Assembly (NCBI RefSeq): GCF_011075055.1
Contig: NC_058146.1
Span: forward strand, 7,936,001 to 8,000,000
DNA from: Mangifera indica
Lineage: Eukaryota; Streptophyta; Magnoliopsida; Sapindales; Anacardiaceae
Direction of reading: 5' to 3'
DNA length: 64,000 nt
Part shown: in pieces, positions 1 to 11,660 of the stretch
How the letters are laid out: every line of letters begins with the position of its first letter
Position numbering within the stretch: position 1 is the stretch's first letter
The notes under the pieces: model-generated
What the model was told of the DNA's origin: nothing
The model's database searches: none
The model's input: only the letters and a program-made list of their open reading frames with translations
Made by a program: the position numbers and the translations under genes

Positions 1-1260
1 AAACAAATTGATGTTAATAATGTTTTTTTAAATGGTGAATTAGAAGAAACCATGTTTAAGCATGAACTTTAGTATTTTATTCAAACGAGTAAGCTGATAT
101 AAGTGATTTATCTACTAAAATTTCTAACTCTATAAGCCATTCTAAGAAGTTGGTGTGTAAGCTTAAAAAAGCTTTGTATAGGTGAAAACATGCTTCTAAA
201 TATTGGTTTGATAAGCTAAAATCTATATTGATTAACTGGGGTTTTGTTTTCTAAGTTTCAAACACAAGTTTATTTGTCTATAGAGATCAAAATAGGATAA
301 TCTGTCCTTATTTATGTTGATGACATTTCATTCACTTGGTATGATAATATTTTGGTTTCACAGTTAGTAGTCTATCTTAATAAAAAGTTTTCTCTTAAAG
401 ATCTAGGGTCATTGCATTATTCTTTCTTTTGAAGTCATTAGGAATTCATGTGGTTTGCATCTTTGTCAAACGTGCAAGCTAGAGACTTACTTGACAAAGC
501 CAAAATGAATGAAGTCAAGCCTTGGTCAATACCTTTTTTCCTTTTGTACAAAGCTGATTCTTGATAATAGCGATTTGTTTGAGTTGCTTGCTCTGTATAG
601 GAGTATAATGGAAGCCTTTTAATGTTTAACCTTAACTAGACCAAACCTAACCTTTTATATGAATAAACTAAGTCAATTCTTGAAGAAACTAACTCTCTTA
701 CAATGACAAGCCTGTAAAAGGATTTTAACATATGTCCAAGGAACCTTGTCTCATGGGTTATTCTTTGAAAAATGATCAATTTTGTAGCTAAAATAGTATG
801 TTGGCATTGATCAGGCCAATAATACTCAGGATAGGAAATCTACTATTAGATATTATATCCATATCTGACTCCAAATTTCATTTAATGGTGCTCAAGAAAA
901 CAAAAAGTTGTTACTCTATCATCAATAAAAGTCAAATATAAAGTTGTAACCAATACAACCACTTAAAATTGTATGGTTAAGGAATCTTTTCTCTAAACTT
1001 GGCTTAGAATTTTCTACACCTCCTATTTTATGGTGTGGTAATCAAAGTGCAAATGCATTGTTATCAAATCCTATGTCTCATGCAAGAAAAAACGTATTGA
1101 GATTAATGCTCATTATGTTCAAGATTAGAAGTTGTAAAAAAACTTGTTATACAACATGTGCCCACTAAATTCTAAAAGCGTTATGTTTAAACTAAAGCTT
1201 TGTCATTAACCAAATTTGAAAATTTTGAAAACTCAATTGAAGATTATCTCTCTTAGTCAC
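1..1260 (+). mobile_element. Ty1/copia pol remnant (RT to RNase H), cut by the window edge
   Basis: Conceptual translation in shifting frames gives copia reverse transcriptase and RNase H blocks in the normal order. The window opens in the RT block that normally reads as an Asp-Val-x-x-Ala-Phe-Leu-x-Gly-like stretch (here IDVNNVFLNGELEE). A 'VCKLKKALY' block follows near 155-180, the region of the catalytic YVDD box near 310-325, and an RNase H/dimer region near 860-1200 with NQSANAL and 'INAHYVQD'-like motifs. Many stops and frameshifts make it a dead copy. The 5' part (gag, protease, integrase) lies outside the window or is lost. The copia assignment is from domain order and motifs; the lineage is not resolved. 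Confidence 0.85.
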
Positions 1261-2045
1261 TTCCTTAATCAAGATAATGTACAAAACTGTTCCAAGAATA
1301 TGAGTTGATAGGTGTACTACTATTGTCTAGTGTGTATATATAGGATTTGATGTTGTTGGTTTTCTATGGCATTGATAATTATATGTTAATGATTGTATGT
1401 TTACTAGTGATAGTGTATTGATAATGCTAACTAGCAAGTAAGTTCTTAATACTAATAGATGAAATGTTGAGTGTTAAGTTGATGGATGCAATATTGATGG
1501 TTGTGTAGTAGTAATTGTAGTATTGAAATGTTGGTGACTTTGTGTAGTGGCAATTATAGTATTGAACTGTTGATGAGTATTAAAGTGTTGATACAATATT
1601 AAAGTGTTGGCGATTATGTGTAGTGATTTCTTTTCTATTTATATTGGTGTTGGTTGTTACCCAATTGAATGTTATTTATATAGAGGTGATTGTATATGGT
1701 TTACTCTATGAAATAATGAAATAGAAATTAATCCACTTGTGTATGTTGTTTAAGTATGCTTTGTTGAAGTTTTGTTGAGAGCAATATCTGATGTGGCTTA
1801 TATGTTTATTGATGGCTCAAGTTTGTTTATGTTTTTGAAGTGAGAAATATCTGATGTGGCTAATGTGTTTATTGATGTTTGTTGATTGTTGAAGTTTGTT
1901 TCTATTGAAATTTTTTAAGAGTAATATTTAATGTAGCTTATGTGTATGATGATGTCGGTTGATTGTTGAAGCTCATGTATGTCGTTGAATTATGTTTCTA
2001 ATGAAGTTTTGTTGAGAAGTGATATCTAGTGTAGCTCTAGTGTAC
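1261..2045. repeat. TG-rich non-coding tract with degenerate ~70-95 bp repeats
   Basis: This stretch follows the copia remnant and has no coding signal. From about 1768 to 2037 a block of the type 'gttgagagcaatatctgatg' recurs four times (near 1768, 1838, 1907 and 2003), each time followed by a 'tgtggctta/tgtagctta'-like tail. This indicates an old, diverged tandem array. It may be part of the retroelement's 3' region or LTR, but no LTR ends are visible. Confidence 0.45.
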
Positions 2046-2050
2046 ATATA

Positions 2051-2096
2051 GGGTCTCCAAAACTTGATGTTGTAGGTTCAAATCCTACAGAGCGTG
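2051..2096 (+). pseudogene. trnW-CCA: Plastid-type tRNA-Trp(CCA), 3' half only
   Basis: The segment matches the anticodon arm through the acceptor end of chloroplast trnW: 'gggtctccaaaa' with anticodon CCA at 2057-2059, then the T-arm 'taggttcaaatcctac', then 'agagcgtg' at the 3' end. The 5' half of the cloverleaf (acceptor 5' strand and D arm) is absent, so it cannot fold into a tRNA. Differences from the plastid gene as I know it are mostly C to T ('cttgatgttg' where plastids have 'cccgatgtcg'), as expected from cytosine methylation and deamination in nuclear DNA. The following ~50 bp may be the adjoining plastid spacer, but I cannot prove that. Confidence 0.75.
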
Positions 2097-2632
2097 ATGC
2101 TACTCTTGCCTTCTTAGCTTGTTAGATCGAAAATTACGCTAAATTGAAATAGTTGGTTAATACGTGGCAATACAAAAACAAAGATGATAAAGGAAAATAA
2201 TCAATAGAAAGTTGTTGATTGTTAACTATTGGTAAATTGTTGATTAGTAATATAATAATTAGCTCTTGAAACTTTGGTGAAAAGACATGAATGAATGTTG
2301 AAGTTTTGGATACTTTTAGTTTACAAGGAGATATTAAGGCAAATGCATGAAACGCCAAGTTTTGGTTTTACCAAAATGCACATTTCACTAAAAAAATTAA
2401 CAAAAAATAAATGGTCATTAAAAATTTATTTCCCATTATTAAAAAGTTTTAATGACAAAAAAAATTTTTTGTTGGTATTCGTCGTTATAACTTCTCTCTT
2501 TAAAAGTATTAATAACAGGAAGGATACTCATACATTAATATCAATAACGAAAGTTGTAAGTTCGTCACTATATATAATAATAACAATGAATATTTTGGTC
2601 TCTAGAACAATGTTTTGGGTTTTTAAAAACAA

Positions 2633-3257
2633 CGCCAAGGGACTATTTCCCCCTAAGGTTTGTTGTAAAGACAAAAACAAACTCGTGGGGTTTCAAAAAC
2701 CTAAATACCCATCCATCCCTAAACTTTCATTAAAATTATCATTAAGTATAAAAGTAAAATCATCATTTTAACAATAATATTAAAATATATATAATTTTAT
2801 CTTATTTTATGAATTGACATTTCACCCTGAATCCCAACTTTGAAAAGTGACTTCCCCTTCCCGTACCCCTCTAAATCTCTAATTTTTTTTTTTTTCACCT
2901 TTTTGGCCATTCACGACTGCTAGTTTCCAATCTAAATCTGCCCACCAATGACCACCAGTTTGCAACCTAAACCTAGAGATGACAAAGTGTCGTTTAGATG
3001 AAAGTTTTGTCCTTCAGAAGAGAAACACCACAGGGAAAGTGTCGTCGAGAGAGAAATACCGAAGAAGGAGGTCGCCGTTCGTCAAATGAAGTGATCGAAT
3101 TTTAAGATAAAATGATAATTTTATCCTTAACCTTAATATAAAATTCTTAAGTGGGTGGATATGAACTAAATTTTGGGTTAGTGTTTGGGTTTTTGTAAGT
3201 TTGCGGGTGCGTTTTTGTCTTTACACCAAACCTTGGGTGGGAAATAGTCCTTTGGCC
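2633..3257. mobile_element. Non-autonomous Mutator-like element (MULE-MITE), copy 1
   Basis: A 625-bp element with long terminal inverted repeats. The left end reads 'cgccaagggactatttcc' and the right end, reverse complemented, 'ggccaaaggactatttcc'; similarity continues inward for roughly 100 bp ('ttgtaaagacaaaaac', 'accc'). It is flanked by a perfect 9-bp target-site duplication, taaaaacaa at 2624-2632 and 3258-3266, the size diagnostic of Mutator elements. The interior has no transposase. Two further members of the family are at 10486-11176 and 35690-36752. Confidence 0.85.
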
Positions 3258-3267
3258 TAAAAACAAT

Positions 3268-4615
3268 AACGATGATAAATATTCATGTCATTATAGCAAT
3301 ATATATAAGTCACTAAACATAATATCAAGAATAAATATTCTCATCATTATATCAATATTCACTAGTCACTAAATATAATATCAATAATAAAATATTAATA
3401 ATGGTAAGTGGAATATTAATAATGAAAATTTTGATTCTCAAAATACACTCATTGATAATGATTATGTACAAATTACAATTATCTCAAGATCATTTATATG
3501 ATAAGAAAAAAACTACAAATTTTTTCATTATAATAATCTCTCCCTATAATCAAAATTTTAAAAAATTGTTCAAGTAAAATAAGAATCCATATATTATACA
3601 CAATCAATATCGAGTATTTTATATTTGACTTGTATCTTTAATTACCTACAGATGTGAAGAGAGAGAATACAATTAAAATGTACATAAAACACACATATAT
3701 AAAGACACCAATAATATTATATGTACAACTTTTATATGTAAACATCTATGTGTCAGCATATAATTACATGATAATACATTATTATTTATGCACACACTCA
3801 AACACGTGGAAGAGTTTTGAGAAAGGAAGCAAAAGTCTTGGCGCCTATATACGACTAGTCTACCATGATATTAAAGCTGTTTATACAACTAAGAGAAGTC
3901 CATAAATGTCATATCTCAATAGAATCCCAACTCCATTGGGCAAAAATCTAAACCCTACTATTGATCTATGTCAAAGGGAGTACAACATGACTTTTCACGT
4001 TTACGCATATGTCAACCTTTTCCAATATTAAGTATTTTAATTTGGTACACACTGAAAAATGGAAGTGATTAAGCCATCACCCATAAGATCTCACTATGCC
4101 AAACACATGCAAAAAAAAGTTATAGTCTGCTACCAAAAGTGCCTCCAACTTATAAAGGAGTAGTCCATGTTAGTGAATGCATATAAGGATAAAAAGTGGG
4201 TTGGGAGAATTCACTTACCTTACGTCTGTTGTACTGTTCCCTTCTTCTCTCCTTTGCTCTACAATTTACTTGTTTAATCCCATGGTTGTCCATAAAATCA
4301 TTTTGCCACAAATGTGCAAGCTGAGATACATATAGGAATACGTGTCAATATTCATGAAAGGGAAGACCAATCGACAAGCAAGAACAATCATTGAATTGCA
4401 AATAAAACATCTCAGAAATAACACAACAAAATAAGAATAATAACAATCAATAATTTTATGCATTTAGAAGGAGGAGAGGATTCATTTTTACTAAATATCT
4501 TCTCGCTCTCCCTTTCGCATCTCCTCTCTTATTTGCATGCAATTGGTAGTAAATATTGATTTTTTGTTTCTTTTATTGTTAATCAAAGGCTATAATCAAT
4601 TGTGACATGGATTGC
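3268..4615. other. AT-rich intergenic DNA, no gene seen
   Basis: Only short chance ORFs with unlikely composition occur here. No domain, RNA gene or clear repeat was recognised. A pyrimidine-rich stretch near 4235-4260 and 4498-4530 has no associated coding region. Confidence 0.5.
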
Positions 4616-4872
4616 CAATATGTATATTGTATATATATTTCATATTTATTTACATATTTATATTATATTTTAGAAAATTATAATTCAATTAATTTTATTA
4701 AATAATATATATTTAAAAGTACATAATTTTAATAAGTTCAAACTATACTTCAAACCAAATCAAACAGTATTTTTTTCGGTTTAGTACGGTTTAAAAATTT
4801 TTCGAACTATTTTTTTTAGTTTAGTGTGAAAAAACTCTCAAACTATACTAAACTAAACCATACACATCCTTA
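4616..4872 (-). mobile_element. hAT-type MITE remnant (family shared with 11661 and 30868)
   Basis: Read on the minus strand, the block begins 'taaggatgtgtatggttt', then alternating 'aaac(t/c)gaaaaa' and 'ggtttgaagtatagtttgaa' motifs, then an AT-rich core ('attaattgaattataatttt'). The same succession is found in the elements starting at 11661 and 30868. The distal end is not recognisable, so this copy is truncated. No transposase is encoded. Confidence 0.5.
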
Positions 4873-5363
4873 ATTGCCGACTTGTCATTCCTCTTGTATA
4901 TATAAATTCAATGAAAAAGATCTTGCACAATACCAAACTTAGTTTTATGTATTTTGATTTATAATTTAAATAGAATAATAGTGTCGAAGGTTTTAAATAT
5001 AACTTAATCTTAGCTCTCACTCCACATGCTCATGATAATGAACAATCATTTATCGCATTAAATGTTAAGCTTACAATACTCATGGTCAACATTAATGAAT
5101 CACAAATCTTAATTATTAACCTTATTTTTCTTCTCTTCTTTTCTCTTCATTAAAAGCAATCTTGAGAATAATTGTTCATCGAATAAACGTGTTTCCAACG
5201 CACGCTCTTGCATTTATCTTGTTTCTCTTAACACCTTTGACTTCGAATTTTTCTTCTTATATTTTCAAAAGCCACCATAAAATAGAGAAGAAATTTTAGC
5301 CCTCTTGCTAACTAAAAAAAGTTATGTTACATATGTTGAAGCTTCTTATCATTATCCTATGTA

Positions 5364-5451
<88 letters not shown>

Positions 5452-6655
5452 CATCTTCATATAAAAGAAATTCTCAAAGAAGAATATCCTATGTAAATAT
5501 TTTTCATTAGATTGTATTGAAGTTCAGATTCTGTATTTCATTATTAGCTACAATGACTGTTGCACCACCTTAGTTATTTTCTTTGGGTGAAAATTTATTC
5601 TTTCACATTGAATAACATCAATTAACCAGTCTTAATTATCATAATTGATATCATTGACAATGTTTTGAAAAAATTTACAAGGATTAATTACACGTACAAT
5701 CAATTGATGTTGTAATATTATATATATAAAAAGATTAAACAAACTTACTTATATGGACTAAAGTGATAACATTTAATTAAATAATTTTAAAATAAAAGAA
5801 AAAAATAAACAATTACATCATCAAATTACAAATTTATTTATATACATAATTTTATTCTAACTAATAATATAATAATAGAGTAACAATTTTTGTAATCTTA
5901 TCTTTTGACAGGGTAAACAAGTTTTTTTTTTTTTTTGTTCTCTTTTTTCATCATAAAAAATCTAACAAACTCGTTATATGAATTATATTTTAGAACTAAA
6001 GTTTGTCGAACCTTACAATATTTAAATAAATAAAAACAATAACCAAACATGCTTAAATTATTGAAGCGTATATCATAACTTATCAGCCATGCACCAGTTC
6101 AAATGAATAAAGAAATTCGTAATGGATACCCAGTTAGTTTTATCTATTGGCTTTTCTTATCATGCCTTGTATATAAGTATAAAATTAACCTGATCAATAT
6201 TCTGTATTGACAAAACACAAGGAATTTATTATGTGAATATACATATCCATGCTTTTGCTAAAATATTATAATAATAATAATTGACATAATAATTTTCCGA
6301 TGCATCAATTATTTATTAATTTAATATCACTGTTTTTTTTTTTTTCCCCAGTGTTTCTTCATCCATCTTCATGAATTTCCTTAGAATTTCGCAGTTGAAT
6401 TTCTCGGCCAAAAGAGACACAGTAACTATCTAGTCTAAGGCTTTCTAAATCAGTGGTTAACACAAATAATATCTTATTAATTTGTTAAAAGCATATTTAG
6501 GTCATGTAATCACCCATTTAAAAGAAAAAAAAAAAAGACAATCAACACAAAACCAAACCAAACCAAAATTCTAGACAAAAGAGTGCTTTCTGAAAACAGT
6601 TGAAACATGAAGTGATCCTGGTGATTCATTTATTTCTCCCCACATGCAGTTTGCC
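4873..6655. other. AT-rich intergenic DNA with microsatellite; 3' flank of the WRC gene
   Basis: No coding region is recognised. It includes the AT microsatellite at 5366-5447, T-tracts near 5923 and 6333, and the region downstream of the minus-strand WRC gene, where its 3' UTR and polyadenylation signal should lie; I could not fix the latter. Confidence 0.5.
5366..5447. repeat. (AT)41 microsatellite
   Basis: An uninterrupted AT dinucleotide run of 82 bp. A 12-bp direct repeat, tatcctatgtaa, lies on either side at 5353-5364 and 5485-5496. Confidence 0.98.
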
Positions 6656-8582
6656 CTACCTGTTACTATCACCGACTGTGAGTTGTTCATTATTTGTTTG
6701 GCCCAACAAGCTGCTGATTGATCGAGCTTTCACTATCCCAAGCTTCATTGTCTTCTTTGTTGTTGTCATCAATGGGCGCTTGGCGTCACCTTCTTCTTCA
6801 AGCACTTCATTAGCTGCATTTGCTTTCTTACTTTCTTCCATCAATGAAGACACTGATGTTGCAGTTGCAGCAGCGCTAGAATTGGAAGAAGAAACATTTG
6901 ATGAAGATGATAATAATAATAATGTGTTTTCATTGTTTTTTGTGTTGCCAAGAGATCGAGAGCGAACACTTGTCATGCTCCTCAGCCTTCCTTTCCCCAA
7001 ATGATGCTCACAAAGAGAGTATCCCACAAGGGTTTGTTGACAACATCGCCATCCTCGCCCGTTCACTCGACTGCACCTTGATCCCTCCATTAATGCACCA
7101 CCTCGTGCTTTCTTCTTGTTTGCACTTGTTGCAGTATAAGAAGAAGTGTTATTATTATTATTATCATCATCAACAACATTTGATCTTTCTTTTGTTGTTG
7201 TAGTATCCTTATTATCTTGCTCATTATGATGAGAATCAAGACCAAATCTTTTGTTCATCTTTGTCTTCATATTTTTGGTCTTCATCTTCTTATGAATATT
7301 GTCTTTCACATCATCCAATATAACTTCACTTGTGTCCTCATTAGCTCTTCTCTCAAAGCTCCCTCTTCTCTTCTTCAATGGAAATGCCTTCTCCCCCTCA
7401 CACCATCTTCCAACAACTATAAGATAGTGCAACATCAAACTCTAACTCAAATTATTGTTATGGTGATTAAAATGATTCGTTTGACAGGTTTACCTTGATG
7501 CGGGCAACTCAAGTGAGAAGAAACAACTCCATTAAGTACTATTTCTGCATCCAAAATGCTTTTATTCCTAAAAGCAAATCAAACCCAGAAAAGATCCTCA
7601 AACATAATTTTCAACACAAGGGAAATCAAACCAAAGAAAAAAAAACAATGCAAAATGAAGTAAGAGCCAAGATTTATATTGTAGATGGGGACCATCATCA
7701 CATGCTAACGTGCACGAAATGAACATATAATTAGTTAGCCAATATAGAGAAAAAAAGAAAAACAAAAGACTACAAGATTAGATTGGATTAGATGGGAAGG
7801 TATGGTTGCTAGCCAAAGCTTTTTTTTTAACTAAAACAAAAACAACCAAAACAGTATTTCCACTTGCAGTATTTTTTTCTTTTCTTTTTTGGGTAAAATC
7901 AATTTATGGGTCTCTTGCTTTTCACCTTTTTACTGCAAGATTTCATGAGATAAGATTGAAGAACGAGAGACTTTTTATTTATATCTTTCTGACCTGGAAT
8001 CATTACCACTCTTTTCTTCATCTGCATCTTCGTCTGCATCTTCATCTGAATCATCTCTATCGTGTTCTTGTATTTTGCCTCTTTCATAATCTTTATCTTG
8101 CAACGAAACCTGCAACGAAATCAAAGCAAGCAAACGTAGGATCCAAGAAGAAGAAGAAGAAGCTATCAATAGAATTGTTAAATGTTGTAATAATAATAAG
8201 AGTAATATACACTTGACAGTGCAAATTAATCCTCAAGTAAAATCAACAAAAATGTTATCTTTACACTACATGAAAAACTAGTGCAGTCTTATTTATAAAC
8301 AAATAAACGAACCAAAGCGTCTATCTTCTTGTGGGTTTGAGCTACTGATCCATCAGCATCATCCAAGCCGTTGCTGCCGTGCGTGGTGATTCCGATCGGT
8401 TGATTGGGATGACCAGAAGGCTGAGAATAGCTGTATGATTTCCTATGATGTTCTTGCACAGGATTGCGACGTGGGTGGAGTTGCACTATCGGAGGAGACC
8501 CGTTGAACTGGCGATCTGAAATTACTGGTACAGGTGAAAGCGATGAAAGAGGCAAAGGTACCTGTCTTTTCCTGATCCTCAT
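6656..8582 (-). CDS. WRC-domain protein (GRF-like zinc-finger family), three exons
   Basis: Proposed model on the minus strand: exons 8582-8346, 8109-8007 and 7416-6656, phases consistent, 366 residues. The start is the ATG of MRIRKRQVPLPLSSL, an N-terminus I know from plant WRC proteins. Exon 2 is acidic (DSDEDADEDADEE). Exon 3 opens with GRWCEGEKAFPLKKRRG and holds the zinc-binding WRC motif C-x9-C-x10-C-x2-H (model Cys228, Cys238, Cys249, His252). Asn and Asp runs precede the motif and a conserved KLGIVKARSISSLLGQ tail follows. Splice sites: donor gtagct (weak) to acceptor ttgcag; donor gtaatg to acceptor ttatag. An alternative exon 2/3 pairing (donor at 7993, acceptor before 7406) also keeps frame. 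WRC domains act in nuclear DNA binding and protein contacts; no QLQ domain is seen, so this is not a canonical growth-regulating factor. The exact function is unknown. Confidence 0.8.
7149..7173. repeat. (TTA)n/(TCA)n microsatellite inside WRC exon 3
   Basis: A short trinucleotide run coding, on the minus strand, for the Asp-Asp-Asp-Asn-Asn-Asn-Asn-Asn stretch of the WRC protein. A second AAT run at about 6909-6923 codes for another Asn stretch-like region in the complementary frame. Confidence 0.8.
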
Positions 8583-9060
8583 CAGTAAAACTAATTCAGA
8601 TTTGATTCCGAAAGAAGTACCAAAATCGACACCCAGATGAATGAACTTTCAAGGTCAGATTTTTGCAGAAAGAAAAATAAATATAAGGAGGGAAGAAAGA
8701 GAGAGTGCAAAACCCAAAAACTCACAATAATTTTTTTTATTTGCTTTAATATCTGTGTATCAACATTCTCTCTCTAACTTTTATTTGTTGCACCACTAGA
8801 AGAAAGAGAATTGTGAAGGGAAGAATACACGTGTAGGGGAGAAGGAACCAAGTGTGGGTGACCGGAAGAGGAGGTAGCCGGTAGGAAGGGCATCAGAAGA
8901 AGAAGTAGACAGGGTACGGAATATTGCCAGAGTGGAATTGGGGTGTGTGAGAGAGAGAAGAAATACAAAATGATGGGAGCGGGCAGTTTTATCGTGTATG
9001 CTTTTTAGAAGGAGAATATGGGACCTACAATCCACCCCACACTTACAGCGACCAAGATGC
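8583..9060 (-). promoter_or_regulatory. 5' UTR and promoter region of the WRC gene, with a G-box
   Basis: Upstream of the start codon, the minus strand is rich in CT tracts typical of plant 5' UTRs and core promoters. A palindromic G-box, CACGTG, is at 8828-8833 (context tacacgtgta), about 250 bp upstream of the ATG. No convincing TATA box was fixed. Small ORFs here have no recognisable product. Confidence 0.4.
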
Positions 9061-10485
9061 CCTTTTTTGTTTTTTTTTAAGTGATTAACATTTTCCTACC
9101 CAAGCTTTTGACTTATTATAGTTTTACCTATCAAATGTATAAATCACTTTTTATCGAAAACATAACTCCGATATTGGAAAATAATACATAAATAACATTT
9201 TCCATCTATAATCTAACCCTGATTAAAAAAAAAATAACTCTCCATTGAAAAGCTAAATTTATCATATTATCTCTGACGATTTCATTTTTCAAAATTAATA
9301 TACTCCTAAAATTAATAAAATTTAAATTTGACTTTTGCATATTAAATATATCATCAACACCCACTTATTCCCTTTTCACTTCTATCCTCTTCTTTCTTAT
9401 AAATGGTTTTGGATGGGTTTGGGCTTAAATGGGTGACAATTTTAATACATTCCAAATTGGATGGGTGGCTATTATAATAGTTTGAAATTTCTAACTTAAG
9501 ACATAAGGAGTAAATTATACGTTTTTTAACTTGTAAAAAGATCTAATTGTAATTTTTTAAAGGTTCTTTTTCTATAGGTTTTGGGTTGTGGCGATTTTGG
9601 TAAGTTTGGGTTTTGGTGGGTGGTAAGTTTAGTGGATATAGTTTTCAACGGGTGGCAATTATGGAAGTTAAGGTTTCCAAACTTAAATTATAGGTTTCTA
9701 AATTTGAATTATAGATTTCCAAACTTGTAAAATGGTTGAATGGTCATGTTTAAAAATTAAAGTTAAATCTATAAAAAGATCAATTTTTTTTAAATATATG
9801 GCTTATGAAATTATTATTTGCCCTTTATAATGATGGGTTTTTTTTTTTTTAACTGAAATTAAGTTTTGAATAGAAATATGTGATTTATGTATTTAATAGA
9901 TGAACAAAGTTTTTTAAGATCAAACCTCTGGGTGAGAAAATTAATTTTTTTTTTTCATTTTTATTATGATAATCGCTTCGGCTTGGAGATTATGTACACT
10001 ATGTTGACAGTTTAGTTCCAAATAAATGGGTTGAATTGGTTTGTTATGCATCAAAATGAGTCAATTTGTCAATTGGATAAATGACCCAATGTGTTGGGTA
10101 AGTCCTCGGTATACTGTTTGATTCGTGCCTATTAGTTCAAGCGTTTTCACTTTTTGATGGTTACTTGACTACGCATGCTAATTTGGACCAATTTTGACTG
10201 TTTATTTGTTAGTGAGGACGTGCTAAATGTGTAGAGCTAGTTAATTAGGTGTTAAATGAATTGGGTCCATTGTATGGGTAAGGTTTTTTTTCTTTTAAAT
10301 TTTGGGTAAATGTAGATAGGTCATAGGTGTTAAATGGGTCGAGTTGGTTTATTAGGTTTCAAATAAAATGGGTAATTTTTGTTGGTTAAGTCATTTTCGT
10401 TTGGTATAGTGCCTAATCTGTTTGTTGAATAGGACTATTTGCAAAAGAGTTTCCACATCTTGTTTCTTTGTTTCTATCTTTTTAT
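9061..10485. other. AT-rich intergenic DNA with low-order repeats
   Basis: No gene is seen. Around 9665-9740 a unit like 'ggtttccaaacttaaatta' occurs three times in diverged form. Around 10020-10400 'aaatgggttgaattggttt'-type motifs recur, resembling a decayed hAT-type MITE, but no ends could be fixed. Confidence 0.4.
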
Positions 10486-11176
10486 GGCCAAAGGACTTAT
10501 TCCCACCCAATGTTCATTGCATTCTCAAAGTGATACTCCTTAGCTATTAAAAAACTCAAATATTCACCCATAGATGATTAAAATTATCAACACCAGTTAA
10601 CATTATCTATTTTCTCTATAGATTTAGAAAACTAACAATTTTCTCTCATTATTAAACTTTGAAATGTTACATTTTTCCTCCTAGGTTTATTTTTCTTTTC
10701 TTCCTCCCACTTCGTTGTAACTTCTAATAGCTTCTCCTCATTTTCATCACCAGATGAAGACAATTCTTCTAGTGACAAAAATGATGTCTTTATCACCAGA
10801 CAAAGACAATTTACCTTTGTCCAATGACAAAGACATTCTTTCATCGCTAGACGTCTTTGACCAATAACAAAGATGAGGAGAATGTGTTGAAAATTACAAT
10901 GAAAGGGGAGGAAGAAAGAATCGATCAATTACGACATCGGAAAAATAGGAAGGAGAAAGGAAAAAAATATGACATTTCAAAGTTTAATCATATAAGAAAT
11001 TGTTAGTTTTCTAAATAACATTTTATTATTTTTAATATTAAATGACAATTTTGGTCTAAAACTTAACTATTGTTGTTTATTTTAACTCTTTATGGATGGA
11101 TGTTTGAGTTTTCAATAGTTAAGAGATATTAATTTGGGAATGCAATGAACTTTGGGTGGGAATAAGTCCTTTGGGC
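10486..11176. mobile_element. Non-autonomous Mutator-like element (MULE-MITE), copy 2
   Basis: A 691-bp element. The left end 'ggccaaaggacttattcc' pairs with the right end 'ggaataagtcctttgggc', and inverted similarity continues through 'ttagctattaaaaaactcaa' on the left and its counterpart near 11115-11130. It is flanked by 9-bp duplications tctttttat (10477-10485) and tttttttat (11177-11185), one mismatch. The interior has GA/CT-rich repeats ('gacaaagacaatt') but no transposase. Same family as 2633-3257 and 35690-36752. Confidence 0.85.
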
Positions 11177-11185
11177 TTTTTTTAT

Positions 11186-11660
11186 AATAAAAGTTACAAG
11201 TTTGTATTTGTAACTGTCGCATATAATTAGATTTGACAATTCATGTCATTAGACTGTGTTCATATCACATCAATTCAGATTTTGGATTGAAGATTTTAAA
11301 CTCTAACCTGATTAAAAATAAAATTATGTTAAAATTTTTAACTCTAAATCGAACAGAAATACTTTTGTGTTGACTTGACCTACCCCGAAAAAACCCAAAC
11401 TTTGTAACAAGTAAAGTCGTGTCAAAACATAACAGGTAATGACATGATTTATAATGAAGCAATACACTTTATTAAATGTCTAGAAATCACACAATTTGTT
11501 ACAAAATAGTACACAAAAAGATATACTTATCAAATTAAAATACACAAAAAATATATATATATTTTGACATGAAATGATATTTTGTCAAAACAAAATTGCT
11601 CTATTTCAAGTTAATAGTAATAATTTATTTATTATCTCTTTACATGATCAATTGTAGAAC
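11186..11660. other. AT-rich spacer, possibly an old MITE
   Basis: Nothing coding. The stretch 11240-11450 has the look of a decayed MITE ('gtgttgacttgacctacc', 'aacaggtaatgacatg'), but no terminal repeats could be defined. Confidence 0.3.

Noticed and set aside
1768..2037. Regularly spaced repeats considered as a CRISPR-like array
   Set aside because: Units are strongly diverged, spacing is irregular, there are no cas genes and the context is plant nuclear DNA.
2295..2771. 158-codon plus-strand ORF
   Set aside because: It runs from AT-rich spacer into the left terminal repeat of the MULE-MITE at 2633; low-complexity, no domain.
6600..7004. 134-codon plus-strand ORF over the WRC gene
   Set aside because: It is the antisense shadow of WRC exon 3; the minus strand holds the recognisable domain.
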